8,397 bases of DNA from contig DRTC01000459.1 in the NCBI GenBank assembly GCA_011372345.1, positions 1 to 8,397 on the forward strand. The letters are read 5' to 3'. Both the position numbers and the translations under genes were made by a program. The notes under the pieces are model-generated. The model was not told the origin of the DNA and ran no database searches. It saw only the letters and a program-made list of their open reading frames with translations. The stretch is from Candidatus Cloacimonadota bacterium. GTDB lineage: Bacteria; Cloacimonadota; Cloacimonadia; Cloacimonadales; TCS61. Position 1 is the stretch's first letter, and every line of letters begins with the position of its first letter. This document shows, piece by piece, positions 1-5,201 of the stretch.

Positions 1-382
1 TAGAAGTTCGTTCGTGCTGGCTCGGATGAGTTCAAAAGGAAATTTGATCAATGAAACTTATTCCCGTAAATGCTTTGAGATCGCTCGTAAAAATCCGAAT
101 GTAGTTTCCGGTTTTATCGGACACGGAAAAGATGTGGAAGACATTAAAAGATTCAAATCGAAATTTCCTGCAGGAATGATGCTGCTGACTCCCGGAGTGA
201 AGTTGGAAAGAGGAAGCGATGCAATGGGACAGCAATACATCACGGTCGAAGATGCGATTCAAGGCGGAGCGGATTGTATAATTGTCGGTCGCGGGATTAT
301 TAAAGCAGAAGACAGAAAGAAAGAAGCGAAAATTTACCGGGAAAGAGCGTGGAAGATTTATAATGAAAGAATTAATAATTAA
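1..382 (+). CDS. pyrF: Orotidine 5'-phosphate decarboxylase, C-terminal part (eukaryote-like type)
   Basis: This is the last ~127 codons of a gene that begins before the window: the frame is open from base 2 with no start needed. OMP decarboxylase converts OMP to UMP, the last step of pyrimidine synthesis, in the cytoplasm. Visible motifs are LARMSSKGNL near the start, TPGVKLERGSD followed by GQQY (227-238, phosphate-binding Gln and Tyr), and IIVGRGIIKAEDR, whose Arg binds the phosphate. The catalytic Lys/Asp cluster lies upstream and is not visible. These motifs match the decarboxylase half of eukaryotic UMP synthase (MSS.G.L, TPGV.LE, GD.LGQQY, GRGII.A.DR) better than the common bacterial PyrF, which has TPGIR and VVGRPIT. 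Whether a phosphoribosyltransferase domain is fused upstream cannot be seen. A 15-nt direct repeat spans its last codons, and repeat copy 1 starts 15 nt after the stop. Confidence 0.9.
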   Translation, partial: RSSFVLARMSSKGNLINETYSRKCFEIARKNPNVVSGFIGHGKDVEDIKRFKSKFPAGMMLLTPGVKLERGSDAMGQQYITVEDAIQGGADCIIVGRGIIKAEDRKKEAKIYRERAWKIYNERINN

Positions 383-399
383 GGAATGAAAGAATTAAT
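362..399 (+). repeat. 15-nt direct repeat at the pyrF 3' end
   Basis: AATGAAAGAATTAAT occurs exactly at 362-376, inside the last pyrF codons, and again at 385-399, after the stop. The offset is 23 nt. The second copy runs straight into the outer stem of repeat copy 1. It may be a small tandem duplication made when the intergenic element arrived or was rearranged; chance in an AT-rich stretch is less likely at 15 nt but possible. Confidence 0.7.
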
Positions 400-439
400 T
401 GGACTCGACTTCATAGCGAAGCATGGAGTTGAGAACAAT
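398..439 (+). other. Hairpin A, copy 1, after pyrF
   Basis: CTCGACTTC (404-412) pairs with GGAGTTGAG (425-433), including two G-U pairs. Two further A-T/T-A pairs (413-424, 414-423) extend the stem to 11 bp. Outside a 2x2 GA/AA internal loop, ATTG (398-401) pairs with CAAT (436-439). No U-tract follows, so it does not look like a classical intrinsic terminator. It could be an mRNA 3'-end or processing element. Confidence 0.7.
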
Positions 440-506
440 AAAATATCCAATATCGAACAAGGAATTTCCAATGATGAATAAAACACACCTATCAGCTAAA
501 GCCGGA

Positions 507-552
507 CTCCTCTTCCGTCTCCACTTCCTTACGCCGGGACAAGCAAGAGGAG
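507..552 (+). other. Hairpin C, long form, copy 1
   Basis: CTCCTCTT (507-514) pairs perfectly with AAGAGGAG (545-552). Inside, GTCTC (517-521) pairs with GGGAC (536-540) with one wobble, leaving a 14-nt loop. The 3' arm contains AGGAG but lies about 120 nt before the pyrB start, so it is not that gene's ribosome binding site. Confidence 0.6.
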
Positions 553-673
553 ATTCCTTTGCGTTCTCTGCGTTTTTGCGGTGAATTTTTTGTTCGTTTT
601 GTTGGTACTGTTAGTTGTTAAATTATTAGTGAAATTCGTGTAATTCGTGGATAAGATAAAAAGGAGAAAATAA

Positions 674-1576
674 ATGAAAAACTTAATCTCAATGCGCGAT
701 TTGAACAAAGAAGAAATTTTGTATTTTATGGAAATTGCTGAAAAAATAGAGAAAGGAGAATTAAATCCAAATATGGATAAGAAGTTGGCTGCGCTTCTTT
801 TCTTTGAACCGTCAACACGAACTCACTTCTCATTTGCAACAGCAATGAAAAAAATCGGCGGACAAACGATCACGATGCGGGGAACGGGCAGCAGTTCTGT
901 CAGAAAAGGTGAAACATTTGCTGATACTCTGCAGACTATTGCTCAATATGCGGAAATCATCATTATGAGAAGTCCGATAGAAGGTGCGGCTCGATATGCT
1001 TCGGAAGTTGTCAATGTTCCGGTAGTAAATGCCGGAGACGGAGCAAATCAGCATCCAACGCAGGCATTGTTGGATTTGTATTCCATCATCAAAACACAGG
1101 GAACTCTGGAAAACCTGACGATTGGAGTGGCAGGAGATTTAAAATTTGGCAGAACAGTTCATTCGCTTGTACAGGCGATGAGCGATTTTAATCCGAAATT
1201 CAAATTCATTTCACCCTCTTTCCTGAAGATGCCTGAATACATCAAAGACGACTTGAAAGCAGCAAATCTCGAGTTTGAGGAACTTTCCGAAATCGATGAA
1301 AAGATCGATGAACTGGACATTCTGTATGTTACCCGCATCCAGAAAGAGCGCTTTGCCGATCCTGAAGATTATGAGAAAGTGAAAGGCTCTTACATTTTGG
1401 AAAAATCGATGTTGAAAGGTGTTAAAAAGAATTTAAAAGTGATGCATCCACTACCGAGAGTTGATGAGATTTCTACAGATGTAGACGATACGGAATATGC
1501 GTATTATTTCCTGCAGGCAAAGAACGGAGTTTATATGCGTCAGGCAATAATTTCTATTCTTTTGGGAGGTGTATAA
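674..1576 (+). CDS. pyrB: Aspartate carbamoyltransferase catalytic chain
   Basis: This enzyme joins carbamoyl phosphate and L-aspartate to give N-carbamoyl-L-aspartate, the committed step of pyrimidine synthesis, in the cytoplasm. The product is 300 aa, close to the ~305-310 aa family norm. Carbamoyl-phosphate motif FEPSTRTHFSF has S47-T48-R49-T50. SVRKGE (75-80) supplies the flexible Ser/Lys loop contributed to the neighbouring subunit's active site. HPTQALLDLYS begins at H127, the Arg of YVTRIQKERF is R221, and the aspartate loop HPLPRVDEI is 258-266. The start is fixed by AAGGAG at 661-666, 7 nt before the ATG. The stop overlaps the pyrI start (TAATG), so the two chains are probably translationally coupled, as expected for a holoenzyme made in fixed ratio. 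No pyrL-like leader peptide was seen; the upstream spacer is repeat copy 1. Confidence 0.98.
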   Translation: MKNLISMRDLNKEEILYFMEIAEKIEKGELNPNMDKKLAALLFFEPSTRTHFSFATAMKKIGGQTITMRGTGSSSVRKGETFADTLQTIAQYAEIIIMRSPIEGAARYASEVVNVPVVNAGDGANQHPTQALLDLYSIIKTQGTLENLTIGVAGDLKFGRTVHSLVQAMSDFNPKFKFISPSFLKMPEYIKDDLKAANLEFEELSEIDEKIDELDILYVTRIQKERFADPEDYEKVKGSYILEKSMLKGVKKNLKVMHPLPRVDEISTDVDDTEYAYYFLQAKNGVYMRQAIISILLGGV

Positions 1577-2025
1577 TGAAACAGATGAAAGTCGATGCCA
1601 TCAAAAACGGAACAGTTATCGACCACATCCCTGCCGGGAAAGGAATGCAGGTTGCTGATTTAATCAATATTTACGGTGAGAATGAGGTTTTAATAGGAGT
1701 GAATCTGAATAGCAGGAAACTTCAGAAAAAAGATATCATCAAAATCGAAAACAGGGAACTTTCTCAAGATGAAATCAACAGTATCGCTCTCATCGCACCG
1801 GAAGCAACTCTCACGATCATCAAAGATTTCGAGACTATCCGCAAAGCCAAAGCGGAAATTCCAAAATCGATCGAAGGATTGATCAGTTGTCCTAATCCAA
1901 AATGTATCACAAATTCCGAGCAAATCAAAACGAAATTTAAAGTTACGAATAAAAATCCTTTGAAAATTAGGTGCTGTTATTGTGAAAAGAAATATCTGGT
2001 GGATGAAGTGAAAATAAAGATTTGA
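1576..2025 (+). CDS. pyrI: Aspartate carbamoyltransferase regulatory chain
   Basis: This is the nucleotide-binding regulatory subunit that assembles with PyrB and confers allosteric control by CTP/UTP and ATP. It has 149 aa (E. coli PyrI has 153). The N-terminal allosteric domain (about 1-98) shows KNGTVIDHIPAGKG, the family's effector-binding start, and GVNLNSRKLQKKDIIKIE. The C-terminal zinc domain carries CPNPKC (C105, C110) and CCYC (C133, C134, C136). The four expected zinc ligands are C105, C110, C133 and C136; C134 is an extra Cys between the last two. GGGAGG at 1564-1569, inside the end of pyrB, is its ribosome binding site. Because it keeps both domains and is coupled to pyrB, the enzyme is probably allosterically regulated here. 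Confidence 0.97.
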   Translation: MKQMKVDAIKNGTVIDHIPAGKGMQVADLINIYGENEVLIGVNLNSRKLQKKDIIKIENRELSQDEINSIALIAPEATLTIIKDFETIRKAKAEIPKSIEGLISCPNPKCITNSEQIKTKFKVTNKNPLKIRCCYCEKKYLVDEVKIKI

Positions 2026-2030
2026 AACCT

Positions 2031-2076
2031 GAATTGGACTCGACTTCAAAGTAAAGCATGGAGTTGAGAACAATTC
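2031..2076 (+). other. Hairpin A, copy 2, after pyrI
   Basis: The inner stem is 2039-2047 with 2060-2068, plus A2048-T2059. The outer stem is 6 bp here, GAATTG (2031-2036) with CAATTC (2071-2076), separated by the GA/AA internal loop. The fifth outer pair is A-T here but G-C in the copies at 4989 and 8196, a compensatory difference. Confidence 0.7.
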
Positions 2077-2157
2077 AAAGTAACAAAGAGTGAACATCCA
2101 ATATCGAACAAGGAATTTCCAATGTTGAAGGATAAACACTTCCCGGTTAAAGCCGTA

Positions 2158-2173
2158 CTCCTCTCAAGAGGAG
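2158..2173 (+). other. Hairpin C, short form, copy 2
   Basis: CTCCTCT (2158-2164) and AGAGGAG (2167-2173) are exactly complementary with only CA between them, so at most 6 bp closed by a TCAA loop can form. It is followed by ATTTTC, which makes it resemble a weak intrinsic terminator. The run of T is too short for a firm call. Confidence 0.5.
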
Positions 2174-2233
2174 ATTTTCAATGTGTACTCTGTGGTTATT
2201 GATCGTTTTATTAGATTTGTTCGTTGTTAAATT

Positions 2234-2239
2234 AAGGAG
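2234..2239 (+). promoter_or_regulatory. Ribosome binding site that decides the guaB start
   Basis: AAGGAG lies 5 nt before ATG 2245. It overlaps the upstream in-frame GTG at 2239, which rules that GTG out as the start. Confidence 0.85.
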
Positions 2240-2244
2240 TGTTA

Positions 2245-3741
2245 ATGGCTAAAAAGGTAAATTATGAACCGTCCCGAACATTGATGGAGTTCCGATTGCT
2301 GCCGGGTGCTACTTCCATAAATTGCACTACTGAAAATATTTCTCTCAAAACTCCACTCGTGTTTTCGGAAGGAAATGAGAAGAAATATTATTTGAACATT
2401 CCACTTGTTTCTGCTGCTATGCAATCTGTTTCCGGAGCGGAAATGGGAATCGAACTGGCAAAACTTGGTGGTTCTGCTTTTATTTTCTGTTCACAGCCAA
2501 TAGATTCGCAAGCAAAGATGATTAGGAAAATCAAAAATCATAAGGCAGGATTCGTAAAACCGCAGACAATGAAACCGGAGATGAAGATTTCTGAAATGTA
2601 TAAAATCCGCAAGCAGACTGGATATTCGACATTTCCGGTAGTGGACGAAAACAACATTTTTCTGGGTTTGATTTCCAAATGGGATTATGAGATTTCGCTC
2701 CATTCAAGTTTCCTTGTTAAAGACAGGATGATTCCTAAAGAGCATATCGAAGTGGGAGTCAATATTTCGAACCTGAAAGAAGCGAATAATATTTTGCTGG
2801 AGAGTCATAAATCTGTGCTGCCGATTTTGGATGAAAAAAGAAAGTTGCTCTCAATCGTGTTCCGAAAAGATATCTACGACCAAATGAACAATCCGCTGGA
2901 AGTTCATGATGAGAAGAAAAGGTTGTTGGCAGTTGCTTCCATAAATACACACGATTACAAAGAAAGAGTCTCTGAATTATCCAAAGCAGAAGTAGATGTG
3001 ATTGCCATCGATTCATCGGACGGACACACGATTTTCCAGAAAGAAACGATTGAATGGATTAGAGAAAAATATCCGCAAATTCCTGTTATCGGTGGGAATA
3101 TCATTACTAAAGAAGGATTCAGATTCTTAGTGGAAGCTGGAGCAGGAGCAGTAAAAGTCGGAATGGGCGGTGGGTCTATCTGTATCACGCAGGAACAGAA
3201 AGGAACCGGAAGAGGACTGGCAACAACGATCATCGAGGTGACAGAGGAACGCGACAGATATTTTAAGGAAACCGGGAAATACATTCCGATCATCGCAGAT
3301 GGTGGTGTGACCAGCACCAAAGATATCACAATTGCTATCGCTCTTGGAGCAGATTATGTGATGATGGGAAGATACTTCGCCAGAATGGAGGAATCTCCAA
3401 CAGACAAGATAGTGGTCAATAATCGAGTGATGAAACCATATTGGGGAGAAGGTTCTGCTCGTGCTCGAGATTGGAAAATGAAACGATATAATCAAGCAAA
3501 ATTTGTGGAAGGTGTTGAAGGTCTGGTCGAATATGCCGGAAGATTAAGGGATAATCTGGAAGAAACTCTGGCAAAGATCAAATCTTCAATGTCAACTTGC
3601 GGTGTACAGAATATCAAAGAATTTCACGAAAAGGCAGAATTGGAACTGGTTTCTGCTCTTTCTATTCGTGAGGGAAAAGTGCATGATATTTTTCAGGGAA
3701 CAGAAACGAACGAGAAACAGAATGAGGAAACCACGAATTGA
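2245..3741 (+). CDS. guaB: IMP dehydrogenase, Tritrichomonas-like subfamily
   Basis: This enzyme oxidises IMP to XMP with NAD+, the committed step to GMP. The 498-aa product has a (beta/alpha)8 barrel interrupted by two CBS domains (about 102-150 and 160-214). Catalytic Cys313 lies in GGGSICITQEQKGTGRG. D256 in IDSSDGH contacts the cofactor side. The flap carries R414-Y415, equivalent to the Arg-Tyr dyad that activates water, which argues for IMP dehydrogenase rather than GMP reductase. PLVSAAMQSVSG replaces the usual MDTV, and FCSQPIDSQ, KPYWGEGSARAR and VHDI near the C-terminus closely follow the Tritrichomonas foetus enzyme, itself regarded as bacterial-like. ATG 2245 is chosen over GTG 2239 because of the AAGGAG spacing. 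The last residues are polar and low-complexity, and the final base of its TGA is the first base of repeat copy 3. Confidence 0.96.
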   Translation: MAKKVNYEPSRTLMEFRLLPGATSINCTTENISLKTPLVFSEGNEKKYYLNIPLVSAAMQSVSGAEMGIELAKLGGSAFIFCSQPIDSQAKMIRKIKNHKAGFVKPQTMKPEMKISEMYKIRKQTGYSTFPVVDENNIFLGLISKWDYEISLHSSFLVKDRMIPKEHIEVGVNISNLKEANNILLESHKSVLPILDEKRKLLSIVFRKDIYDQMNNPLEVHDEKKRLLAVASINTHDYKERVSELSKAEVDVIAIDSSDGHTIFQKETIEWIREKYPQIPVIGGNIITKEGFRFLVEAGAGAVKVGMGGGSICITQEQKGTGRGLATTIIEVTEERDRYFKETGKYIPIIADGGVTSTKDITIAIALGADYVMMGRYFARMEESPTDKIVVNNRVMKPYWGEGSARARDWKMKRYNQAKFVEGVEGLVEYAGRLRDNLEETLAKIKSSMSTCGVQNIKEFHEKAELELVSALSIREGKVHDIFQGTETNEKQNEETTN

Positions 3742-3907
3742 ATATCCAATATCCAACAAGAAATTTTCAATGGTGAAGGATACACACCTCCCGGCTAAAG
3801 CCGTACTCCTCTCAAGAGGAGAATCCATTAAGGAAGAGATTTTCTCTGTGTACTCCGTGCGCTCTGTTGTTATTGTTCGTTTTGTTAGTTTTGTTTGTTG
3901 CTAATAA
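3741..3907 (+). repeat. Intergenic modular repeat, copy 3 (no A; B-C short-D-E)
   Basis: This copy fills the guaB-purM spacer and lacks hairpin A. B begins at 3741, the last base of the guaB stop, with heptamers AATATCC, AATATCC, AACAAGA, AATTTTC, AATGGTG and AAGGATA. C has CGGCT/AGCCG at 3792-3803 and the short hairpin at 3806-3821. D has GTG at 3848 and 3857. E at 3872-3907 is ATTGTTCGT, TTTGTTAGT, TTTGTTTGT, TGCTAATAA, ending next to the purM GGGAG. Confidence 0.92.
3806..3821 (+). other. Hairpin C, short form, copy 3
   Basis: Identical to the short form at 2158-2173: CTCCTCT and AGAGGAG separated by CA. It is followed by AATCC rather than a T-run, so the same hairpin does not look like a terminator here. 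Confidence 0.5.
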
Positions 3908-3921
3908 ATGGGAGTCAAACA

Positions 3922-4983
3922 ATGAACTACAAAAATGCCGGAGTCGATATCGAAGCAGGAGATAATGCTTCCAAAATCGCTTATCAATACGCAAAATCAA
4001 CTTTTTCAACTCGAAAAGGAAAAATCGGTGAACCTGTAATCGCTGAAGGTTCTTATGCCGGACTTATCGATATGGGAAATTTCTATCTGGTGCAGTGCGA
4101 TGACGGAGTAGGAACGAAAATTGAGATTGCAGAGAAAATTGGAAAATTCGATACACTCGGATTTGATCTATTAGCTATGGTTGCTGATGATGCTATTTGC
4201 CTGGGAGCAGAAACAATTTCCATTTCCAATACGATCGATACGAATAAAGTGGATGCTTTTGTTATCGAAGATCTGATGAAAGGTCTTTCCAAAGCATGTA
4301 TCGAGCAGAAAGTCATAATTCCCGGTGGTGAGATTGCCGAATTAGGAAAAAGTGTGAACGGAAATATCTGGAATGCAACGGCAATTGGAGTATTGGAAAA
4401 AGACAAAGTCATCGATGGTTCGGAAATTCAAGTTGGAGATAAAATAATCGCTCTTAAAGAGAATGGATTTCGCTCGAATGGATTTTCCCTGGTCAGGTAC
4501 ATTTTAGAAAATAATTATGGGAAGGAAGTTTATTCCCAAACATCTCCATTTGTAGAAAATTGGGGGAAGATTTTGTTGGAACCTTCGCAGATTTATTCTT
4601 CTGAACTTCTAAAAATTTTAGGAAGATTCGGAGATTCGAGAAAAGTAAATATCAAAGGAATTTCTCACATAACAGGTGGAGGAATTGCCGGTAATTTTCG
4701 ACGCATCTTGAAAGATAAAAAACTTGGAGCGAATTTCTACGACCTTTTTGAACCGGCAGAAATGGTTAAGGAAATCCAGAAAATCGGAAAAGTAACGGAA
4801 ACAGAAGCATACAAAACCTGGAATATGGGAAATGGGATGATGTTGGTTGTCTCTCCTGAAAATACTGAGAAAGTTTTGGAAATTCTAAATATCGAAGCGA
4901 AGATTGCTGGAGAAATTACAAATTCCGGAATTATCGAAATTCAAACGAAAGGTTTTATTCCAACAACTTTGAAATATGAATAG
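3922..4983 (+). CDS. purM: Phosphoribosylformylglycinamidine cyclo-ligase (AIR synthetase), archaeal-like
   Basis: This enzyme closes the imidazole ring of FGAM with ATP to give AIR in purine synthesis. It has 353 aa, near the family norm (~345). The N-terminal YKNAGVDIEAGD is the classic PurM opening. Nucleotide-binding DDGVGTK is 60-66, FDLLAMVADDAICLGAE is 81-97, PGGEIAELG is 134-142, SNGFSLVR is 185-192, HITGGG is 249-254 and NMGNGM is 301-306. The stretch GSYAGLIDMGNFYLVQCDD resembles archaeal PurM more than E. coli. Departures include R184 where most PurM have His in HSNG, and ADDA where many have VNDL/VNDA. ATG 3922 follows GGGAG (3910-3914) by 7 nt. It works directly after PurL, encoded next, with repeat copy 4 between them. 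Confidence 0.95.
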   Translation: MNYKNAGVDIEAGDNASKIAYQYAKSTFSTRKGKIGEPVIAEGSYAGLIDMGNFYLVQCDDGVGTKIEIAEKIGKFDTLGFDLLAMVADDAICLGAETISISNTIDTNKVDAFVIEDLMKGLSKACIEQKVIIPGGEIAELGKSVNGNIWNATAIGVLEKDKVIDGSEIQVGDKIIALKENGFRSNGFSLVRYILENNYGKEVYSQTSPFVENWGKILLEPSQIYSSELLKILGRFGDSRKVNIKGISHITGGGIAGNFRRILKDKKLGANFYDLFEPAEMVKEIQKIGKVTETEAYKTWNMGNGMMLVVSPENTEKVLEILNIEAKIAGEITNSGIIEIQTKGFIPTTLKYE

Positions 4984-4988
4984 AATGA

Positions 4989-5032
4989 GATTGAACTCGA
5001 CTTCAAAGCGAAGCGTGGAGTTGAGAACAATC
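4989..5032 (+). other. Hairpin A, copy 4, after purM
   Basis: The inner stem is 4996-5004 with 5017-5025, plus A5005-T5016. The outer stem GATTG (4989-4993) pairs with CAATC (5028-5032) across an AA/AA internal loop, where the other copies have GA/AA. No U-tract follows. Confidence 0.7.
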
Positions 5033-5084
5033 GAGAAAGGTGAAAAATAAATAACGAAGAACATACCTTCCGGCTAAAGCCGGA

Positions 5085-5130
5085 CTACTCTTCCGTCTTC
5101 GTTTTACTTCGTCGAGACAAGCATGAGGAG
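5085..5130 (+). other. Hairpin C, long form, copy 4 (diverged)
   Basis: CTACTCTT (5085-5092) faces ATGAGGAG (5123-5130) with two mismatches. The inner stem GTCTT (5095-5099) still pairs with GAGAC (5114-5118). Compared with GTCTC/GGGAC in copies 1 and 5, both changed positions keep pairing. Confidence 0.5.
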
Positions 5131-5190
5131 ATTTCTTCGCGTTCTTTGCGTCTTTGCGGTGAAATCTTTGTTAGTTTTTGTTCGCTGTTA

Positions 5191-5196
5191 AAAAGG
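5191..5196 (+). promoter_or_regulatory. Ribosome binding site that decides the purL start
   Basis: AAAAGG ends 5 nt before ATG 5202. An in-frame TTG at 5178 lies upstream of this site, inside repeat module E, and is therefore unlikely to be the start. Confidence 0.7.
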
Positions 5197-5201
5197 TAAA
5201 T

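Larger units (their letters stand above)
398..650 (+). repeat. Intergenic modular repeat, copy 1 (modules A-B-C long-D-E-F)
   Basis: This is the most complete copy and fills the pyrF-pyrB spacer. A is a hairpin at 398-439. B is a heptamer array at 442-483 (AATATCC, AATATCG, AACAAGG, AATTTCC, AATGATG, AATAAAA). C, long form, includes the paired segments 507-514 and 545-552. D at about 557-586 has GCG at 561, 570 and 578. E at 589-624 has T-rich nonamers TTTGTTCGT, TTTGTTGGT and ACTGTTAGT, then TGTTAAATT. F at about 631-650 has two AATTCGTG nonamers and is seen only here. The pyrB Shine-Dalgarno AAGGAG (661-666) follows 10 nt later. Homology to the copies at 2031, 3741, 4989 and 8196 is obvious by eye. 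The function is unknown. Confidence 0.93.
2031..2233 (+). repeat. Intergenic modular repeat, copy 2 (modules A-B-C short-D-E)
   Basis: This copy fills the pyrI-guaB spacer, starting 5 nt after the pyrI stop. A is at 2031-2076. B is at 2093-2134 (AACATCC, AATATCG, AACAAGG, AATTTCC, AATGTTG, AAGGATA). C has CGGTT/AGCCG at 2144-2155 and the short hairpin at 2158-2173. D is degenerate, with GTG at 2183 and 2192. E at 2198-2233 is four phased nonamers (ATTGATCGT, TTTATTAGA, TTTGTTCGT, TGTTAAATT) that directly abut the guaB Shine-Dalgarno. Confidence 0.93.
4989..5193 (+). repeat. Intergenic modular repeat, copy 4 (A-C long-D-E, no B)
   Basis: This copy fills the purM-purL spacer, starting 5 nt after the stop. 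A is at 4989-5032. The heptamer array B is absent; an unrelated AT-rich stretch (5033-5065) takes its place. C has a perfect CCGGC-TAAA-GCCGG hairpin (5070-5083) and a diverged long hairpin (5085-5130). D at about 5136-5163 has GCG at 5139, 5148 and 5156, the same 9-then-8 spacing as copy 1. E at 5167-5193 runs into the purL Shine-Dalgarno. Confidence 0.92.

Noticed and set aside
398..439. Hairpin A as a Rho-independent terminator
   Set aside because: The stem is adequate, but none of the four copies is followed by a U-tract; the next bases are AATA, TCAA, GAGA or CAAA-like.
471..584. A 37-codon + strand frame inside repeat copy 1 starting at ATG 471
   Set aside because: No good ribosome binding site, and the corresponding sequence in copy 5 is shifted by one base into another frame, while copies 2 and 3 lack 30 nt of it. 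The sequence is conserved as a repeat, not as a protein.
598..624. A sigma-70-like promoter (TTGGTA ... TAAATT) upstream of pyrB
   Set aside because: The match is weak, the region is built of T-rich nonamers that would yield such hits by chance, and the host's promoter consensus is unknown.
1690..2139. 149-codon minus-strand frame opposite pyrI
   Set aside because: It is antisense to a clearly functional pyrI, and its N-terminal part is translated repeat. Phe-rich composition is typical of a shadow frame.
2181..2252. A 23-codon hydrophobic leader-like frame (ATG 2181) with AGAGGAG upstream and a stop overlapping the guaB start
   Set aside because: It is attractive as a coupled leader peptide, but the ATG is absent in the other copies and the upstream AGAGGAG is the arm of hairpin C. 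Probably chance.
3602..3904. A 100-codon + strand frame overlapping the guaB end and repeat copy 3
   Set aside because: It lies largely in another frame of guaB and then in repeat modules, with no recognisable domain and a compositionally odd C-terminus.
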